A DNA stretch of 15,185 nt from CADCWN01 sp039810045 (GTDB taxonomy: Bacteria > Chloroflexota > Chloroflexia > Thermomicrobiales > CADCWN01). A model generated the notes under the pieces. The model saw only the letters and a program-made list of their open reading frames with translations, had not been told where the DNA came from and did not search any database. Numbering within the stretch: the first letter of the stretch is position 1; every line of letters begins with the position of its first letter. The DNA lies in the NCBI GenBank assembly GCA_039810045.1, contig JBDHWF010000098.1, positions 1-15,185 on the forward strand, given 5' to 3'. A program made the translations under genes and the position numbers. This document shows, piece after piece, positions 14,410-15,185 of this stretch.

Positions 14410-15185
14410 GTGAACAATTCAACCAATTCATCGGTCACCAGGGCCACCAGCACACCGCTTACACGCCTGCCCGCACTCTGGCGCAACCGCGACTATATGT
14501 TGCTCTGGTCAGGGCAGGCCGTGTCTGTCATCGGGTCGGAGATGAAAATTCTGGCCCTGCCGTTGCTGGTCCTCGCCCTTACCAATTCGCCAGCGCAGGC
14601 GGGATTAGTCACAGGGATCCGGGCGATCCCCACCGCCATCTTCAGTCTCCCTGCTGGCGCGTTGGTGGATCAGTGGGATCGCAAACGGGTGATGATCTGG
14701 TGTGACGCGGGGCGCGCTATCGTGCTGGGCACCGTGCCGCTGGCACTGCTGCTGGGCCAACTGACGGTCGTGCAACTCGCCATTGTCGCGGTACTTGAAG
14801 GAACGTTCTTCGTCTTTTTCAATATCGCGGAGATGTCGTGCCTGCCGCAAGTCGTCCGGCGCGAACAACTTGGGCAGGCTATGGCCCAAAATCAGGTCAC
14901 TGAAGCCACCGCCGGAATGTTAGGGCCAACGCTCGGCGGCGCGGCCTACGCGCTCGGTGCGGCGGTGCCGTTCGTGATCGACACCATCACTTATTCCGCC
15001 TCGCTGTTCACCCTTTTTCTGATCCGCACCCCGCTGCAACCAACGGCTGTGGCGACGCGCGGCAATCTGCGTCAGGAGATTGCCGCGGGGATCAGCTGGC
15101 TCTGGCAACAACCGATCTTACGGGCGCTCGCGCTGCTGACTGGGGGGTTATTCCTCAGTTCTACTGGCTACAACCTGATCATTAT
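14410..15185 (+). CDS. MFS-family exporter, N-terminal part (runs off the window)
   Basis: The 258 visible residues form the first half of a major facilitator superfamily transporter of the MFS_3 / EntS-like exporter kind, a proton-driven membrane exporter. After a Ser/Thr-rich tail, RNRDYMLLWSGQAVSVIGSEM (26-45) leads into helix 1. The loop between helices 2 and 3 carries motif A, GALVDQWDRKRVMI (83-96). AGMLGPTLGGAAYALG (168-183) fits motif C of exporters, followed by FVIDTITYSASLFTLFLI (188-205) and the start of the central loop with RQEIAAGISWLWQQP (221-235). The start is GTG at 14410, because an in-frame TAA at 14401-14403 closes the frame just above it; GGGAG lies 9 bases upstream. The nearest in-frame ATG (14497) would cut off the N-terminal tail. 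The rest of the protein is outside the window; the substrate is unknown. Confidence 0.9.
   Translation, partial: MNNSTNSSVTRATSTPLTRLPALWRNRDYMLLWSGQAVSVIGSEMKILALPLLVLALTNSPAQAGLVTGIRAIPTAIFSLPAGALVDQWDRKRVMIWCDAGRAIVLGTVPLALLLGQLTVVQLAIVAVLEGTFFVFFNIAEMSCLPQVVRREQLGQAMAQNQVTEATAGMLGPTLGGAAYALGAAVPFVIDTITYSASLFTLFLIRTPLQPTAVATRGNLRQEIAAGISWLWQQPILRALALLTGGLFLSSTGYNLII

Noticed and set aside
14391..14705. 104-residue frame starting with ATG just before the MFS gene
   Set aside because: It overlaps the MFS frame, which has clear family motifs. Its ATG sits in the loop of the hairpin around the ribosome binding site and lacks its own site. A very short leader peptide cannot be excluded, but this long frame is a shadow.

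Overview
The window is a densely packed bacterial chromosomal segment of moderate-to-high GC with 13 protein genes (two cut by the window edges), no rRNA, tRNA, CRISPR array or insertion sequence that I can see. The gene content (a caa3-type terminal oxidase whose subunit II carries its own c-type heme domain, a lactate-oxidation cluster, class II fumarase, an LCP-family cell-wall ligase, and a small protein with a Pro/Gly/Tyr-rich tail before one membrane helix) points to an aerobic or facultatively respiring heterotroph. The style of the proteins suggests Chloroflexota (class Chloroflexia), but this is an inference from family resemblance and was not tested.

Layout. 1-1571 (minus): ctaD (partial) and coxB/ctaC, read coxB then ctaD, with a good sigma-70-like promoter at 1752-1780 and a stem-loop between the two genes. 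1572-2083: long gap between divergent units. 2084-3589 (plus): two membrane proteins of unknown function. 3614-3645: strong hairpin between convergent units. 3687-6725 (minus): lutC followed by a single gene that fuses LutB and LutA, together the LutABC lactate-oxidation complex. 6726-7070: divergent control region with a nested inverted repeat on the lut side and a clear promoter for the plus-strand gene. 7071-8531 (plus): LytR-CpsA-Psr protein. 8784-9179 (plus): small unrecognised protein with a helix-turn-helix-like C-terminal half. 9201-12081 (minus): an operon of MATE transporter, mannose-6-phosphate isomerase and a FlaR-type P-loop kinase, tightly spaced. 12255-12557 (plus): YbaB/EbfC nucleoid protein with its own promoter and terminator. 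12641-14059 (minus): fumC. 14410-15185 (plus): start of an MFS exporter with an elaborate upstream region (three palindromes around a promoter, then a foldable leader with the ribosome binding site in a hairpin).

How the genes fit together. LutBA-LutC would oxidise L-lactate to pyruvate, fumarase serves the TCA cycle, and the caa3 oxidase is a sink for respiratory electrons; the three are separate transcription units here. ManA and the LCP protein both relate to cell-envelope polysaccharide, and the two transporters (MATE and MFS) look like drug or metabolite exporters. I found no clear new multi-gene system. The items most worth a second look are the LutB-LutA fusion with a possible membrane anchor, and the palindrome cluster plus structured leader in front of the MFS gene.
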